DNA of 18,190 nt from Hemicentrotus pulcherrimus (taxonomy: Eukaryota; Echinodermata; Echinoidea; Camarodonta; Strongylocentrotidae): NCBI GenBank assembly GCA_003118195.1, contig BEXV01000810.1, positions 56,826-75,015 of the forward strand. The letters are read 5' to 3'. This document shows positions 8,873 through 17,583 of this stretch, one piece after another. The stretch's first letter is position 1. Every line of letters begins with the position of its first letter. The translations under genes and the position numbers were made by a program. A model generated the notes under the pieces. The model worked only from the letters and a program-made list of their open reading frames with translations, did not search any database and was not told the DNA's origin.

Positions 8873-10159
8873 ATGATTTCTACTCAATCGAATCGCGGAT
8901 CATCATGGGAAACTTCTGGTACCATGGATAGACTTTTGGTGAACACTGTTGCGACCAGCCTACCGGAAATATGGAGTCCGGGTGGGACTGGTATTCACCG
9001 GGCCATCTTAGGCGGTAGGCTGCACCAGGTGAGGTTGCTGATCTCCATGAAAGCTAACGTGAATAAACGGGATTCTGCTGGCTATACGCCTCTTATGGTC
9101 GCCGCCATGTTGACGCCAGAGGAACATGGGATGAAGTGCATTAAAGTGTTGCTAAAGGCAGGAGCGGAATTGAACATCGTGGATTTTATGGGACGGTCTG
9201 CGCTGGGTCTCGCTTGCCTCCACGGCAGGGAAAAGGCAGTGGAAGCACTCCTCCCGGAGGATAAACTTGAAAAGAACATGCCGGACAAAAATGGTGATAC
9301 CCCATTAAACCTTGCCGCATCCCAAGGGTACACCAAGATCGTGAAGAAGCTTGTGTCGTCGTTAAAGAAGGACTGCATCGTGGTTGATAAAAGGAATAAG
9401 CAAGGATGCACCGCTCTCCTCTTAGCCACTAAACTCGGCCACTACGACTGCGCCAGAATCTTGCTCGAGGAGGGAAAGGCATCGGTAAGCTCCAGAGACA
9501 ATGACTACTTCATGAACTCCATGGAATGGGCCAAGTTCAGCAGGCAGAAGCTCATTGATGAAATCAAAAGCAGGTCGTCCATGTTTGTGAACGATCCTCG
9601 GATGAAGTCGGCGGATCCGCGGTCCGAATCGGTACCGCCGCCGGCGACGTCGTCGTCATCCCGCACCGCCCGACGTTTCATCCCGCCTTACCACAGCTTC
9701 AACAAGGAGATCCAAATGATTGGACAGTTGCGACGCCAGCAGGATCAGCTTACCCAACTCATCCTCGCTTTCCAGGAACGCGACAAGGACCGCAACAGCG
9801 AATCCAGTAGCCGCTGCGGTAATCGCCGAAAGGACAGCCGAGTTTCGAGCGCTGCGTCGGCGGCGACTGACCGCCTCGATCCGCGTAACGTCCAAGAACG
9901 GAACTCTCCCAACATACCTCTTGATCTTGGGATTCTCTTCAGACTGTACACCGAACAGCAAAAGAGCAGGCCATCACAAGCAGCTAACCGACATCTTCTG
10001 TTAGGGTCGATTCCCTCGATGATTGAGCCGTCGGATGGGCATGTAAGTGCGACGGGGCGACCTCCACCTGTAAGACGTCATAACTCGTCGATGCCCGCGA
10101 CGAACAACTCGAACTCATCTAACATGAAGAGGAGGACGACGATCACCAGTGTGGCATAA
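8873..10159 (+). CDS. Ankyrin-repeat protein, ANKRD63-like, single exon
   Basis: The 428-residue ORF is the only long, non-repetitive one in the window and is clearly richer in G+C than its flanks. About five ankyrin repeats are visible, near residues 39-66, 70-104, 107-138, 141-175 and 178-210, with hallmark pieces such as GYTPLMVAA, GRSALGLAC, GDTPLNLAA and GCTALLLAT. A probable coiled coil follows at 277-304 (I283, L286, L293, I297 and F300 in heptad a/d places). The tail is rich in Ser, Arg and Pro, with a hydrophobic patch HLLLGSIPSMI at 374-384. Repeat order, the long loop inside repeat 2 and the lack of introns resemble vertebrate ANKRD63, itself a single-exon gene of roughly 380 residues; ANKRD33 and ANKRD34 are alternatives. 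No signal peptide or membrane segment is seen. Function is probably protein binding; partner unknown. An in-frame TAA at 8816-8818 closes the frame upstream. M1 has a weak Kozak context; M18 (8924, ACCATGG) is strong and may be the true start. Confidence 0.9.
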   Translation: MISTQSNRGSSWETSGTMDRLLVNTVATSLPEIWSPGGTGIHRAILGGRLHQVRLLISMKANVNKRDSAGYTPLMVAAMLTPEEHGMKCIKVLLKAGAELNIVDFMGRSALGLACLHGREKAVEALLPEDKLEKNMPDKNGDTPLNLAASQGYTKIVKKLVSSLKKDCIVVDKRNKQGCTALLLATKLGHYDCARILLEEGKASVSSRDNDYFMNSMEWAKFSRQKLIDEIKSRSSMFVNDPRMKSADPRSESVPPPATSSSSRTARRFIPPYHSFNKEIQMIGQLRRQQDQLTQLILAFQERDKDRNSESSSRCGNRRKDSRVSSAASAATDRLDPRNVQERNSPNIPLDLGILFRLYTEQQKSRPSQAANRHLLLGSIPSMIEPSDGHVSATGRPPPVRRHNSSMPATNNSNSSNMKRRTTITSVA

Positions 10160-10415
10160 TCAATGACTTCCAAAAATCACCTTGAAATTTGTGAACCGAG
10201 AATTTATGCCTGAAACATACACATGGTGTTCCCTCGAGATTGCTTCGAATGTGACACGCGTCCAATATTTGCCCCAAAATGATTTATTTCAATTTAAACA
10301 TTATAAAAGCCAGGAATTTTCATATGTCGACAGTTAGATATTGGATCACTTTTGAATGAAATTCATGTGGTGCATGCAAATGGCGAAATAAATACACAAG
10401 TTGCGACATGTAGAT
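10160..10415 (+). other. Probable 3' UTR of the ankyrin gene
   Basis: Base composition drops from the G+C-rich coding sequence to AT-rich DNA straight after the TAA at 10157-10159. No repeat family was noticed here. The segment leads to the first canonical AATAAA and a TG/T-rich stretch after it. Confidence 0.5.
10387..10392 (+). terminator. Candidate polyadenylation signal (AATAAA), proximal
   Basis: AATAAA occurs about 230 bp after the stop codon of the ankyrin ORF, followed within 50 bp by a T/G-rich stretch (TATTGTATTGTAACG). That is the usual layout of an animal cleavage and polyadenylation site. Confidence 0.5.
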
Positions 10416-11129
10416 GGAATATATTGTATTGTAACGAAAATGAAAATGTTCAGTATTTTAGCGATTTTGAAGTGTGCTTGTGGCATTGGCTCCAAAAAAA
10501 CATCATTATGTCATATCAAAACAAAATTATACATGTAGATCGAAAAATCATTGTTTGAAAGTAAAATCTGTATTCCAAAAATATGTGTGCCTTTGTGCAC
10601 GTTTCAAATTTGTTGTTGTTCTGTTCAAGCTTCTGACTTTAATTACATGTATGATGGAAATCGAGCATCTGATATTTATTATTTTATTATTTATATTTTA
10701 ATGGAACCATCCGTTAATTTCAGTTTAAAGGAGACATACCTGTATGGTTCATTACATGTCAATTGATCTCTCATCTACTATATCTGTCTCCTACTTCCAT
10801 TTTTTTTTTATATATGCTTATGATATTTACTTTCTTATGTAATGAACGTGCTGTATGGAAAAAGGAATCTATCATTATAGGGAGTTTTTCATTTCCAACA
10901 TGCTTCTGAAAATAACAGTGCTTTAAATGTAATTATTGAAAACCATATTAACAATGTTTATATCAAAAGAACGATGTGACAGGCCTCTAATTGAACTGAT
11001 GGCATCAGTCGCATATTTCATCTGCCTCCACTTTCATAAAGTAAAGTTCATTTTCTTGTGTTTTTTAATTTTTATTTTCGATTAACTTGGATACATCGAT
11101 GCATCGAAATGCGGAGGATCGTGTCTGTA
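10416..11129. other. AT-rich, possible long 3' UTR or intergenic
   Basis: Overlapping 68-75-codon plus frames here (10352-10766) look random. No recognised repeats. It would be 3' UTR if the distal poly(A) site is used. Confidence 0.5.
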
Positions 11130-11209
11130 TTAACCCATTGCTTACTGGAACCTGGTGGTCCCTGTATAAAGCCTATGGGAATAAGATAATTCAGTAGTCA
11201 ACAGGTTAA
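11130..11209 (+). mobile_element. 80-bp TTAA-flanked mini-element
   Basis: TTAACCCATTGCTTACTG at 11130 and the complement of the right end, TTAACCTGTTGACTACTG, are imperfect inverted repeats with TTAA at both tips (11130-11133, 11206-11209). This matches the pattern of tiny piggyBac-like derivatives with TTAA target duplications and CC-starting ends. It is far too short to code for anything. Confidence 0.5.
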
Positions 11210-12295
11210 CATGGTTTCTCTATTAAGCATGTGACTTAATAACGCAATTATTCTTTGAGTGCAATAATTTGCTATGCATGCATTATAACGGACACAGTAA
11301 AAAAAATGTAACATCGAAGGAGATGTGTTTATCTATGGGAGGTTGTCTTTTGGGGGTGAGAAGACGTATTTCAATGTGTATTTTACGTGCAAGTTTTATT
11401 CCCTGATTTTTATTGCAATGGAAAACCATAAAATAGAATGCCGGACAAATACTTAGTAACATTTTGCTCTGTATATTTTAAGTAACATGATATATCCGTT
11501 CATGTCACATAAATGAAATGAGCTTATTCTGAAAAAAATCAGAAAGTACAATATACTCTTTATTATAATGTCGAGGGCAGAATAGGGGCAGAGAAGACAT
11601 TGTAACCTTGAAGTTTAAAAGTGGTTTTATTTTTTTGTAAAGAAAGCTACTCTAAATCTACATGTACTAATTCATTCTTTCCAATAATTTGAAGGATATG
11701 GGGTTTTTTAGTGGAAGGAGTCACGATTTTAATTACTGGTAATAATTATGAGTAAGAAATCAAAGTGAACCTGTTTGATAACATGCATGTTGCGCCTCAT
11801 TTACTTTCATATTCAAATATTTGTTTAAGCTAAAACCATGCTACTTTCTCCTATTTTTAAATTGTGAATTAAATTTATTGTAAAAGGTTGGAAAAAAAAA
11901 CAAAATTATGTTTAGATTCCTTGGAAGAGAACTGCATGGGCGTCGAATTTTCCGTCGATATTTCAAATTCATAGTTTGTCTAAAATTGTCCCTCGCACTT
12001 TTGTTGTTTTTCTGTTTTAGTTTGCGTTATGTCATTCTAAAGAAATTGATGATATGCCATGTCCATTTTATTGTGAAAATGCCTTCTGTTTTGAGAATGG
12101 TTCTTTCATTATAACTTAATTTTTGTTTTCAATATGATATTTCAGCTATTTCAAATTTTGTTGTCGACCAAATCGTCGTTAAGGCATTTTCCTGATTTGG
12201 GCATAATTTAGATGTATACTTTGCGCAATAAAGTTCATTTACAGATTATTCCGAAACATAGCAATTTTTATGATTTCTTTTAATACGGCTTCTTC
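11210..12295. other. AT-rich, nothing recognised except distal AATAAA
   Basis: No repeat family or domain-bearing ORF was noticed. A 68-codon plus frame at 11908-12114 is hydrophobic in the middle but unconvincing. Confidence 0.5.
12227..12232 (+). terminator. Candidate distal polyadenylation signal
   Basis: An AATAAA sits inside GCGCAATAAAGTTC, with T-rich DNA from 12270 on. It would end a 3' UTR of about 2.1 kb if the proximal signal is skipped. Apart from the 80-bp element at 11130-11209 this interval is free of recognised repeats. The choice between sites needs RNA data. Confidence 0.2.
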
Positions 12296-12349
12296 TTTTT
12301 TTTTTTTTGTATACGCAAAGCGGTTTGACTGTGCATAAATTACCACGCA

Positions 12350-12373
12350 ATATATATATATATATATATATAC
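12350..12373. repeat. (AT)12 microsatellite
   Basis: Pure alternating AT dinucleotides for 24 bp, following a T13 run at 12296-12308. Confidence 0.95.
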
Positions 12374-12660
12374 ATTTTCTTGTTGAAATGAAGTGCATTG
12401 CCGAGTACAAATTTATAAGTTGTAACTACATTGTGTGCTAAATAAGGTTTTGCAACAACAAAATATTTGCAAGTATGACTTAGTCATAATGCTACTACAT
12501 TTGAAATCATGATATTGTTTGTATACTTATTATGTTACTGGAAGGATACTGACGTGGAGTCTTGCGGGCAATTTATGTGAATGACCAAAAATTAAAAATT
12601 AGTATTTTAAAGACAACCGTTGATTGAAACCTGTGTTTGTTCTTTACCCACGTGAATTGA

Positions 12661-13100
12661 CTAACTGATTGATAAATTGATTGAATAGTTTGTTGACTAA
12701 TAGGTTGAAGGGTTGATGGGTGGAGGGAAAATTTGAATTCGTTTATTTGCCACCTGATTTTGTTTATTGTTTAATATATCTAATTGTGGTTGAAAATATT
12801 AATAGATTGATTGACAAACAGATGATTATTTCTTTCATTGAATTGCTAACTTGTTGATTGATTGATCGATTGATTGGTTAACTGATTGAATGATTGACTG
12901 ATGACAAATTTACTGACTGATTGACTGATTGACTGATTGATTGGTTAACTGATGACATATGTACTGACTGATTGATTGATTGATTGATCGATTGACTGGT
13001 TAACTGATTGATTATTCGATTTATTTATTGACTGGCTGATTGACTAGCGATGTTTATTGAATTATTGTCTGATTAGTTTGCAGACTGGTTAATTGATTTC
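12661..13100. repeat. Degenerate TGAT/TGAC tetranucleotide array
   Basis: About 440 bp built from TTGA/CTGA steps, densest at 12850-13050. Longer units are duplicated within it. GATTGGTTAACTGAT occurs at 12872 and 12938, with a one-base variant at 12994. GATGACA(A/T)AT(T/G)TACTGACTG occurs near 12899 and 12951. It is an old microsatellite with higher-order copying. Confidence 0.85.
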
Positions 13101-13149
13101 AAGTTTATCAAGTCTCCCTCAATATTACTTTCTTCTGTAACATGTTTAT

Positions 13150-13328
13150 CTCTATTTTTTTTTCTCTCTCTCCCTCTCTCACTTTTCATCATTCCATCTT
13201 TTGAAACGTAGTTCTCTTTTTCGCCGTTTCTCTCATTTTCTCTATATCTTTTCTATGTCTTTCTCGTTCACACACTCCCTCACTCTCTTGTCACAATCTA
13301 TTTTCCACCCTCTCTCTCTCTCTCTCTG
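13150..13328. repeat. Interrupted TC/T-rich pyrimidine tract
   Basis: Pyrimidine-rich DNA with short (TC)n blocks at about 13163-13180 and 13313-13327. Confidence 0.8.
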
Positions 13329-13913
13329 AGGACCTCTCCTTTTTTATCATCACTTTTTACTATTATGTTTCTTGTAATTCTCACCCACTGAGCATTATTG
13401 TGCTACCCTTTTTTTTTGTTCTTTTAATTTCTTTGTGTCACTTTTGCCTTATAATCATATATATATATTTATAATTATATTCCACTCAAATCGTCGCCCA
13501 TCTCCTTACAAAACTAGCCAAATAGCCATGCCCTTCATCAAAAAATGAAAAGTCATTTAGATAAAAACCTTTCGAAGCATTTCTGCTCCCTTTTAGACTA
13601 TCGTAGCTCACGACCATTCCTACCTTTGGTGTCTCTTTATATTCTTGAGATTATATTCGTCAGATTTGTGAAGAAATCACGTCCCTTCTCTGTGGCGGAG
13701 CCACGTCGCCGCACGCTCGTCCTAGTTTACAAGGCGTATCAAAACACGCGTGGATGCATAATAGATTAAGTCATCTTGCTAAAAACCTACACAGAATACT
13801 TGAAAAGAAACAGTTTGTAATAGAGGGCACCATATTTGCTCGTGCTGTGTTAATGAAGATTGTCATGTCACCCAGTGTATACTTCCCCGCACTTGCACTA
13901 CAAAAGTGATCAA
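13329..13913. other. Intergenic with a small CpG-containing stretch
   Basis: A more G+C-rich stretch at about 13690-13750 has a GTGGC-GGA-GCCAC stem (13692-13704). A 74-codon plus frame (13545-13769) spans it without recognisable features. Confidence 0.5.
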
Positions 13914-14066
13914 TTAAGCAGCGGGAAGGGCAAGCAGAGCTGTCAATTTAGCTTCATTTGATCTGCATTTTTGCAGAGAGTTTAAAGATGCACAAAAAGG
14001 AGAATAAAAGGGGGCTAGTTTTTCCTGCAAAGATAAAAGACATTTTGAGGTACCTGCTGGTGCCAT
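13914..14066 (-). CDS. Small ORF below the CpG patch, unknown
   Basis: From the ATG at 14066 a 50-codon frame begins MAPAGTSKCLLSL and ends LALPAA. A further in-frame ATG upstream would add 10 codons. I recognise no domain. The sequence CAG/GTACCT a few codons in could be a splice donor, so the frame may be only the start of a spliced gene. The main support is the strong start context under a promoter-like patch; chance remains likely. Confidence 0.15.
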   Translation of the reverse strand: MAPAGTSKCLLSLQEKLAPFYSPFCASLNSLQKCRSNEAKLTALLALPAA

Positions 14067-14150
14067 TGTGAAGCACGGCCTTTGCGACGCGCGCACGCGT
14101 TTGGAGCGTGCGCGTTCTTCAACGAGCGTGGGTAATGATAATTTGATTGG
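14064..14150 (-). promoter_or_regulatory. CpG-rich patch, possible minus-strand promoter
   Basis: Read on the minus strand the order is a CCAAT box (14146-14150), then two opposed near-matches to the NRF1 consensus forming a perfect 9-bp GC stem (CGCGCACGC at 14090-14098, GCGTGCGCG at 14106-14114), then an ATG at 14066-14064 in a strong context (ACAATGG). About twelve CpGs fall within 65 bp, unlike the surroundings. A 50-codon frame follows to 13914. Promoter function is inference. Confidence 0.3.
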
Positions 14151-15019
14151 TTAGCGCTTTACCATTAGGACTACTTTCGCTAGTTGTTCAATTACACTTA
14201 TTTGATTTGAGTTAACTGCATGGTTGCTAAACACTGAAAATTCGATACGAGTGCCTATATAATTTGACTTGTATGGGAGTGTACCATTAACAATAGATGA
14301 ATGATAAGGCATTAAGAAATTTATGCAATCACCATATTTATTCTTCCTTCAGTTTTAAAAAGGTTCTTCGGAATTCGATGCTAAAATCCACATACAAAAT
14401 GAGTGTATACGTGGATCCACTAAACATGCCATATGTCTCCAATTTCATTTTGCTTGATTGGGTAAGTGTAGATTATAGATTTTGAATAAAAAGTCTGTAT
14501 GATCTCTTCTCCAATCACGGCAAAACTAGGCCATGTCATGCAAAGAACAATCTTTATTTACATAACTATATCAAGAATATATTGACTGGAGCTCAAACTA
14601 TAGTTTTTTCTTCAAAAAGCGAAGGGCATTATAATCATGAGTCACAGATTTTAAACAAATTAACACGGAGGATTTGCTAAATTTGCATTAAATGTACTGG
14701 AGGTATGGTAATATAATCGACTTCTTGTCTTCTCCTTCATCTATACCACTTCTTGGAACTATTTATTAAAGTGAATGAAACACAAACTTACTAGGTGTCA
14801 CCAAGATTCTCTTAAGGACATCTTTGGTACCCTTTTTTGGCAATGGCCTCTGTAAAAGAAAAGCTACCTCGTAATGTTGTTTAAATCATTCAGTCCAAGC
14901 ACAATAATCAATTTTCCACACACTGTCTTGTACGAGTATAGATGTTGGATCCATAGTGCACACCGCAGATCAATGGCCAACTATGGATACCCCGGGCAAT
15001 GTCATTAAATGTAAAATAC
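14151..15019. other. Intergenic, nothing recognised apart from a shared 17-mer
   Basis: TAGCGCTTTACCATTAG at 14152-14168 recurs at 17174-17190. The rest is AT-rich without a supported gene. Confidence 0.5.
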
Positions 15020-15211
15020 AAGGAACGAAAATTAGAGAGAGAGTAGAGATGGACGAGGAGAAAGGGTAAAATAAGAGTATAGAAGAAGAAGATGGGAGGG
15101 TAGGAGGGCAGAAGAAGAAAAAAAGAAGAAGGAGGAGAATGAGGCGAAAAAGAAAAGGGAGAAGAAGAAGAAGAAGAAGAAGAAGAAGAAGAAGAAGAAG
15201 AAGAAGAAGAA
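15020..15211. repeat. Purine-rich tract ending in (GAA)17
   Basis: Purine-rich on the + strand throughout, ending in 17 uninterrupted GAA units at 15161-15211. Pure GAA/TTC tracts are known to form triplex DNA. The ORFs through it (Arg-rich on +, Ser- or Leu-rich on -) are repeat artefacts, although the + frame stays open to 15546. Confidence 0.95.
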
Positions 15212-16188
15212 TGAACACTAAGAAGAATACATCTCTCAGAACAGAACAGAACAGCAATGACGATAATTGTACAGGAGAAGAGCAAGAAGACGAAAGTGAT
15301 AGGCATAGATTGGTTTGTCAATCGTCATTTCGTACCGTGAAAGCGAAGATAATAGTGATAGACGTCGATGATTATATACGAAATGTCTATTTCATAATAC
15401 AAGGTATATACTTACTGTATTCCAGTATAACGTCTTTATTCATTTCAAGACAGTGTACCTGTTTCCTTAGGAAAAATGTGCTTGCGGACAATGGGCCCTT
15501 CACCGCGATCAAATTCTTTGCAATGATTGGTCAACAATTGATTTAGTATCGACCAACGAATCGACTCAGATGCTAATGTTGTTTACAATGTTTCCTAAGA
15601 TGTGAGAAGTGGCACATTTATACGATCGATAGTTGTAGAGTAGAACAAATCAGTCTCATTTGGATCATGTAAAGGCACACGGGTTACACAGGGGAAAAAG
15701 AGATAGAGTTTGATCAATCAATGTACCTTTTAAAAGCTTACTAGAAAATCCCGTTTGTAAAAGAATAAGAGGAATCTTTAGGGGCTTATGGCTTTTACTT
15801 TTCCTGTGTTGGAAAATTAAGAAATAAGAGTTTATAGCACTTTAGTTGAAGGTAAAATTTACCGAAATATGCAACGATATTTGAAGATTTTGTGTATTTA
15901 TACTACATAGCATAAGAATCTCTCAGCTAACGTTTAGATTCGCATAAATCATTTTCCAGTTCTTTGTTTTTTTCAAAGGGCCTTTTACGAATATAACAAC
16001 AGCAAAGAAGAAACATTCTAAATTTGGCTTTGAAGGAATAGTTTATTCAGCGTTAATTCCATTCCCTTTTGTTGTTGTTCTTTAAAGCTTTGCCTTTTCT
16101 AACTCTTTGAAGTGATTCTTAGATGCGTCAAGCCCCAAATACATTCAACTAGCTGGACCTTTAAGACTGCTCAAGAAATCAGGCGTGC
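15212..16188. other. Intergenic, open frame from the GAA repeat only
   Basis: The plus frame that starts inside the purine tract stays open to 15546, but only its repeat-derived Arg run is distinctive. No gene is called. Confidence 0.5.
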
Positions 16189-16204
16189 TCATGAATATTC
16201 ATGA
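16189..16204. promoter_or_regulatory. Perfect 16-bp palindrome, POU/Oct MORE-type site
   Basis: TCATGAATATTCATGA is a perfect palindrome. Its core ATGAATATTCAT fits the MORE consensus ATG(A/C)ATAT(G/T)CAT bound by POU-domain dimers. No gene is recognised nearby, so its target is unknown. Confidence 0.35.
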
Positions 16205-16987
16205 ATCTGTGATGTTTCGTTAGAGGATAGCCCACCGTACAATAAAGTGTCTTTGAGTAGGCAAACATTGATTTTGCAACCTGTCACGGCGAAACAGTAG
16301 CCGACGACAAGAACTATCGATTTCAATCTCTCTTCTTTCTCCTGTTTTCTTTTTCTTTTCATCGTCTTCTCCTCTTCTTGTTTTAGGTTTTTGCATTTGT
16401 TACTTCACATTAAAGGCGAAATGTGTATTATTATAGTCGTTGTTGACAAACATCTTAATAGTGAATAGAATTGCCATTTTCCATTGAGTTGATTGGAATC
16501 GTGGCTATACTCCGAAAGTTTTTTTTAATAAAAATGGTTTTATAAAGAAATAAAAGTACATAGGCTTAGGGTTAAGCATTGTTCGTTTCCATAGCGGCCA
16601 ATGACTATTTCACAATGAACAAATAAAGACATGGGTATTTCGTCGTAGCTTGAGTGACTATATCACTTTCATTAATCCAGACACAACTAATGAGAGATCA
16701 CCTTACTCGTATACAGATAATTATGTAACCTCACTTTAATCACGCTGCTAAAATGATTATTGACTTGCTGGTGAAAGCGTATGAAATTTCATTTGTCATG
16801 CAATATAAGAAAAGGCATCCCTAAAAGCTTTGAAAATTCGTCAAAGTTTAGTGTTAATAATTTGGACAATAAAATCGATGTTTAAATTTGTACCGCATTA
16901 TAAATAATTCTAAAATCACTATCATAACAAAAGTAGTAATCTCAAAGAAATTCCAAAAGATTGTCATTACCCAAATAATCTTTTCTC
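16205..16987. other. Intergenic, nothing recognised
   Basis: A pyrimidine run ending TTTTAG at 16381-16386 resembles a splice acceptor, but no coding frame worth calling follows it. Confidence 0.5.
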
Positions 16988-17002
16988 TAATAATGATAAT
17001 GA

Positions 17003-17065
<63 letters not shown>

Positions 17066-17160
17066 TAATAATAATTATATAACAATAATGCAATTAATAG
17101 GAAAAAATAATGATAATAATAATAATGATATTGATAATAATAATAGTATTGATAATAATC
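16988..17160. repeat. (CTA)n / (AAT)n / (GATAAT)n compound microsatellite
   Basis: Ten CTA-type units at about 17004-17033 pass into (AAT)n to about 17062, then into interrupted GATAAT/AAT units up to 17160. Confidence 0.95.
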
Positions 17161-17545
17161 CCAGTTTCTCATATAGCGCTTTACCATTAGCTGAATACAT
17201 TGCTTATTGTATCATCATCAGATTATGCCTCTCCTAAAAAATAAAGAATAAATCTGTCCTGATTTTCATCACGCCTCTACTCCAAAGTCCAATTACACCT
17301 TTAAAGATTCGGGCTGATACTTGTAGCAGAGAGAGATACACAAGAGAGGGATGGCTGTAAGTATAACAACGGGCTGACATGTGACGGTGGATGATAGGCT
17401 CTCAAGCCAAGAGGAGGAAGAGCTGGATTTTAGTCGTGCTAGCTCGCACAAACAGGAAACCCATATCGATTGTCGTGACGATGTCGATCGAGCAGTGAAA
17501 GGATGAATCTTGAGCGCTGCCAGCCAGCATGATGAAGACGTCGAG

Positions 17546-17583
17546 AGCCTCGATGATGATGATGAAGAGGAGGAGGAGGAGGA
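17546..17583. repeat. (GAT)n-(GAG)n triplet repeat
   Basis: Four GAT units run into five or six GAG-type units. One + frame (17507-17602) reads as an acidic Asp/Glu run ending at a TGA, which I take to be a repeat effect. Confidence 0.85.

Noticed and set aside
9082..9961. Antisense and alternate-frame ORFs of 68-115 codons over the ankyrin gene
   Set aside because: They are shadows of the G+C-rich coding strand and show no domain of their own.
10587..10593. miR-124-type seed match GTGCCTT in the possible long 3' UTR
   Set aside because: A 7-mer is not informative and it lies past the proximal poly(A) signal.
15139..15546. 135-codon plus frame with an Arg run and, near its end, a DNGP-F-type string like part of a retroelement integrase
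   Set aside because: The first third is GAA repeat. The integrase-like string is one short stretch with the wrong spacing, and no other integrase or retroelement motif is nearby.
16321..16400. Pyrimidine run and TTTTAG resembling a splice acceptor at 16386
   Set aside because: The three frames that follow have early stops or no recognisable content. Such runs are common in this DNA.
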